Assembly (NCBI GenBank): GCA_942492115.1
Contig: CALODL010000010.1
Location: 1-64,000, forward strand
Direction: 5' to 3'
DNA: 64,000 bases
Source: CALODL01 sp942492115
Lineage (GTDB): Bacteria; Planctomycetota; Phycisphaerae; UBA1845; CAIVHJ01
Of this stretch, positions 62,484 through 64,000 are shown in pieces; the first letter of the stretch is position 1, and each line of letters starts with the position of its first letter. A program made the position numbers and the translations under genes. Under the pieces are notes generated by a model. The model did no database searches. It was not told the origin of the DNA and saw only the letters and a program-made list of their open reading frames with translations.

Positions 62484-64000
62484 ATGCACCCCGCAAACCG
62501 CCGTGAATTCCTTGCCGAGGTCGGGCGAGGCATGTTGGTCGCGAGCGTCGGAGCACCACTTGCATGCGAGCTGGGCCTGGCGCACGCGTTCGCAGGTGAT
62601 ACGAACTCCGCTCTGCGTTTCGGAACGCTCGAACCGCTGGTCGCCCTCATGCAGGACACCCCCGTAGATCGACTCCAGCCCGCTCTCGTCGAGCAACTCG
62701 CACATGGGACGACGCTCCGCACCCTCATCGCCGCGGGTGCGCTGGCCAACGCACGGTCCTTCGGCGGACAGCACTATGTCGGCTACCACACGCTGATGGC
62801 GTTGATGCCAGCATACGATATGGCTCAACAGTTGCCTGCCGCCGAACAGGCTCTTCCTGTTCTCAAGGTGCTCTATCGCAACACGGATACGATCCAGCAG
62901 GAAGGGGGTCGGTCGAGCGAGGTCCTTGAGGAGATCGACGATCATGATCACCCGGCCCCCACCGCAGAACGCCTTGTGGACCGGACGCGTGCCTGCGATA
63001 TGGTCGGAGCCGAGCGCGTCTTCGCTGCGATGATGAAACAGCAGGAAGCCTCGGAAGCCTACAACAACCTGCAGTTCATCGTGCAGGATGATATCGACGT
63101 TCACCGTGTCGTGCTCGCGTGGCGAGCATGGGATACGTTGCGTATTGCGGGTGCCGCGCACGCCCACACGCTCTTGCGCCAATCAGTCCGACATTGTGTC
63201 GATGTCGAACAGCGGCGCCTGGACCGCGGGAAACCCGAACCACGCATTAGAACACTGCTACCCCAGTTGCTCAATCGCTATAAGCTCTTCGAGAAACCAC
63301 TTGGCGCGCGCTCGGCGCCGGACGGTTGGGTGGACAGTATGGCGCGCACCATCTTCTCGAGCACGCGCGCCCGGGCAGCCGATGCCGCAGCGGCAGCGCT
63401 GGCCGAAGGCATCGCTCCCGAGGCGGTCGGCGAAGCCATCTCGCTGGCGGCCAACATGCTGGTACTGTACGACCGCGGCCGCAGTCAGGACGAGAGCCCC
63501 GATAAGCCCGCGGGGAGCGTGCACGGCGCTTCGGTCGGTGTCCATGCATCGGACTCGGCCAACGCGTGGCGGCATATCGCGCGCGTCAGCAACACGCGCA
63601 ACACTGCTGCAAGCCTCATCGTTGGTGCGTATCACACTGCGGGGCAACACGGCCGTGTAGGAGATGTGCCGTGGGCCGGATCGGATCACGCGAAGATCCA
63701 GGCGGTTGATCCCGCCACATTACTGAAAGACGCCGAGCAGGCCATCCGTGATAACGACCAGGCCAGGGCCAGCACCATCGTTGCGCGCTACGGCACGCTC
63801 GAACTGCCCGCCGAGCCGATGTTCGGTATGTTGATCAAGTACGGGGTCAGTGAGGATGGTGCATTGCATGCTGAGAAGTACTACCACACCGTGCGCGAGG
63901 AGTTCTACAGTACGCGTCCCGCATTCCGCTGGCGGCACGTGGTAGCACTGGCGCGGGTCACGGCCAGTGAATATGGTCTACCCGCTCCCGGAATGGCGCA
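62484..64000 (+). CDS. Tat-exported protein of unknown function (3' end beyond window)
   Basis: The ATG at 62484 has AAGGAG six bases upstream. The N-terminus MHPANRREFLAEVGRGMLVASVG is a twin-arginine signal (RREFL) with a weakly hydrophobic core, so the protein is exported folded, often with a cofactor. At least 505 codons are open to the window edge. The sequence is mainly helical and contains several His (FGGQHYVGYHTLMAL, DIDVHRVVLAWRAWD, SVHGASVGVHASD, VGAYHTAGQHG). I do not recognise the family. It is divergent from the kinase across 218 bases, so it may be regulated by that system. Confidence 0.75.
   Translation, partial: MHPANRREFLAEVGRGMLVASVGAPLACELGLAHAFAGDTNSALRFGTLEPLVALMQDTPVDRLQPALVEQLAHGTTLRTLIAAGALANARSFGGQHYVGYHTLMALMPAYDMAQQLPAAEQALPVLKVLYRNTDTIQQEGGRSSEVLEEIDDHDHPAPTAERLVDRTRACDMVGAERVFAAMMKQQEASEAYNNLQFIVQDDIDVHRVVLAWRAWDTLRIAGAAHAHTLLRQSVRHCVDVEQRRLDRGKPEPRIRTLLPQLLNRYKLFEKPLGARSAPDGWVDSMARTIFSSTRARAADAAAAALAEGIAPEAVGEAISLAANMLVLYDRGRSQDESPDKPAGSVHGASVGVHASDSANAWRHIARVSNTRNTAASLIVGAYHTAGQHGRVGDVPWAGSDHAKIQAVDPATLLKDAEQAIRDNDQARASTIVARYGTLELPAEPMFGMLIKYGVSEDGALHAEKYYHTVREEFYSTRPAFRWRHVVALARVTASEYGLPAPGMA

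Overview
The window is GC-rich bacterial chromosome, most likely from a planctomycete of the Phycisphaerae type. Several things point there: a sensor kinase overlapping an ECF sigma factor, a CxxCxYNLRG membrane protein, dockerin-like GGQFGxCxPDG motifs in a giant secreted protein, exported TldD/TldE-like proteins, tandem large SPFH proteins and two glycosyltransferase-87-type membrane proteins. This is inference from gene content; no rRNA or other phylogenetic RNA marker was seen. Several genes carry frameshifts, most of them explained by one base gained or lost in a run of C or G. That looks like uncorrected sequencing indels more than gene decay, especially in the first 3.7 kb.

Layout. 1-3729 (minus): DCC thiol-disulfide domain protein, lipase-maturation-factor-like membrane protein running off the left edge, and a P1B metal ATPase, all affected by frameshifts. 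4004-10646: exported HEAT protein with a receiver-like domain, MscS channel, a sigma-54 activator with a GAF domain. 10648-14395: two divergent GT87-like proteins, a GT2 enzyme translationally coupled to one of them, and a 39-residue pilin-like protein. 14592-19153: ffh-rpsP-trmD-rplS, then yraN and tatD; rimM is absent from its usual place. 19175-23836: polyprenyl diphosphate synthase and two large SPFH proteins.

23976-46310 holds a metabolic block. A 2-oxoacid dehydrogenase operon (E1alpha, E1beta, E2, E3) lies downstream of paaC-paaD; paaA-paaB lies 5 kb away on the same strand; further on are a thiolase, a 3-hydroxyacyl-CoA dehydrogenase, three crotonase-family enzymes and a FlK-like thioesterase. 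Together these cover much of the aerobic phenylacetyl-CoA route through ring epoxidation and beta-oxidation; paaE, paaK and paaZ are not in the window. Threonine synthase, a TrkA-type channel protein, a flotillin/NfeD pair and an exported TldD/TldE pair are interspersed. A POT-family transporter heads the crotonase operon.

48624-57191: DNA glycosylase (frameshifted), a planctomycete-type membrane protein and a 2312-residue secreted modular protein with six near-identical 168-bp repeats. 57911-64000: a lipoprotein with a C-terminal anchor-like tail, then the most interesting locus. It encodes a membrane protein kinase with an N-terminal HX3CX2C zinc-finger motif and an extracytoplasmic c-type heme (CxxCH) sensor domain, overlapping an ECF sigma factor, followed by a beta-propeller protein. 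A Tat-exported protein of unknown family is transcribed divergently and runs off the right edge.
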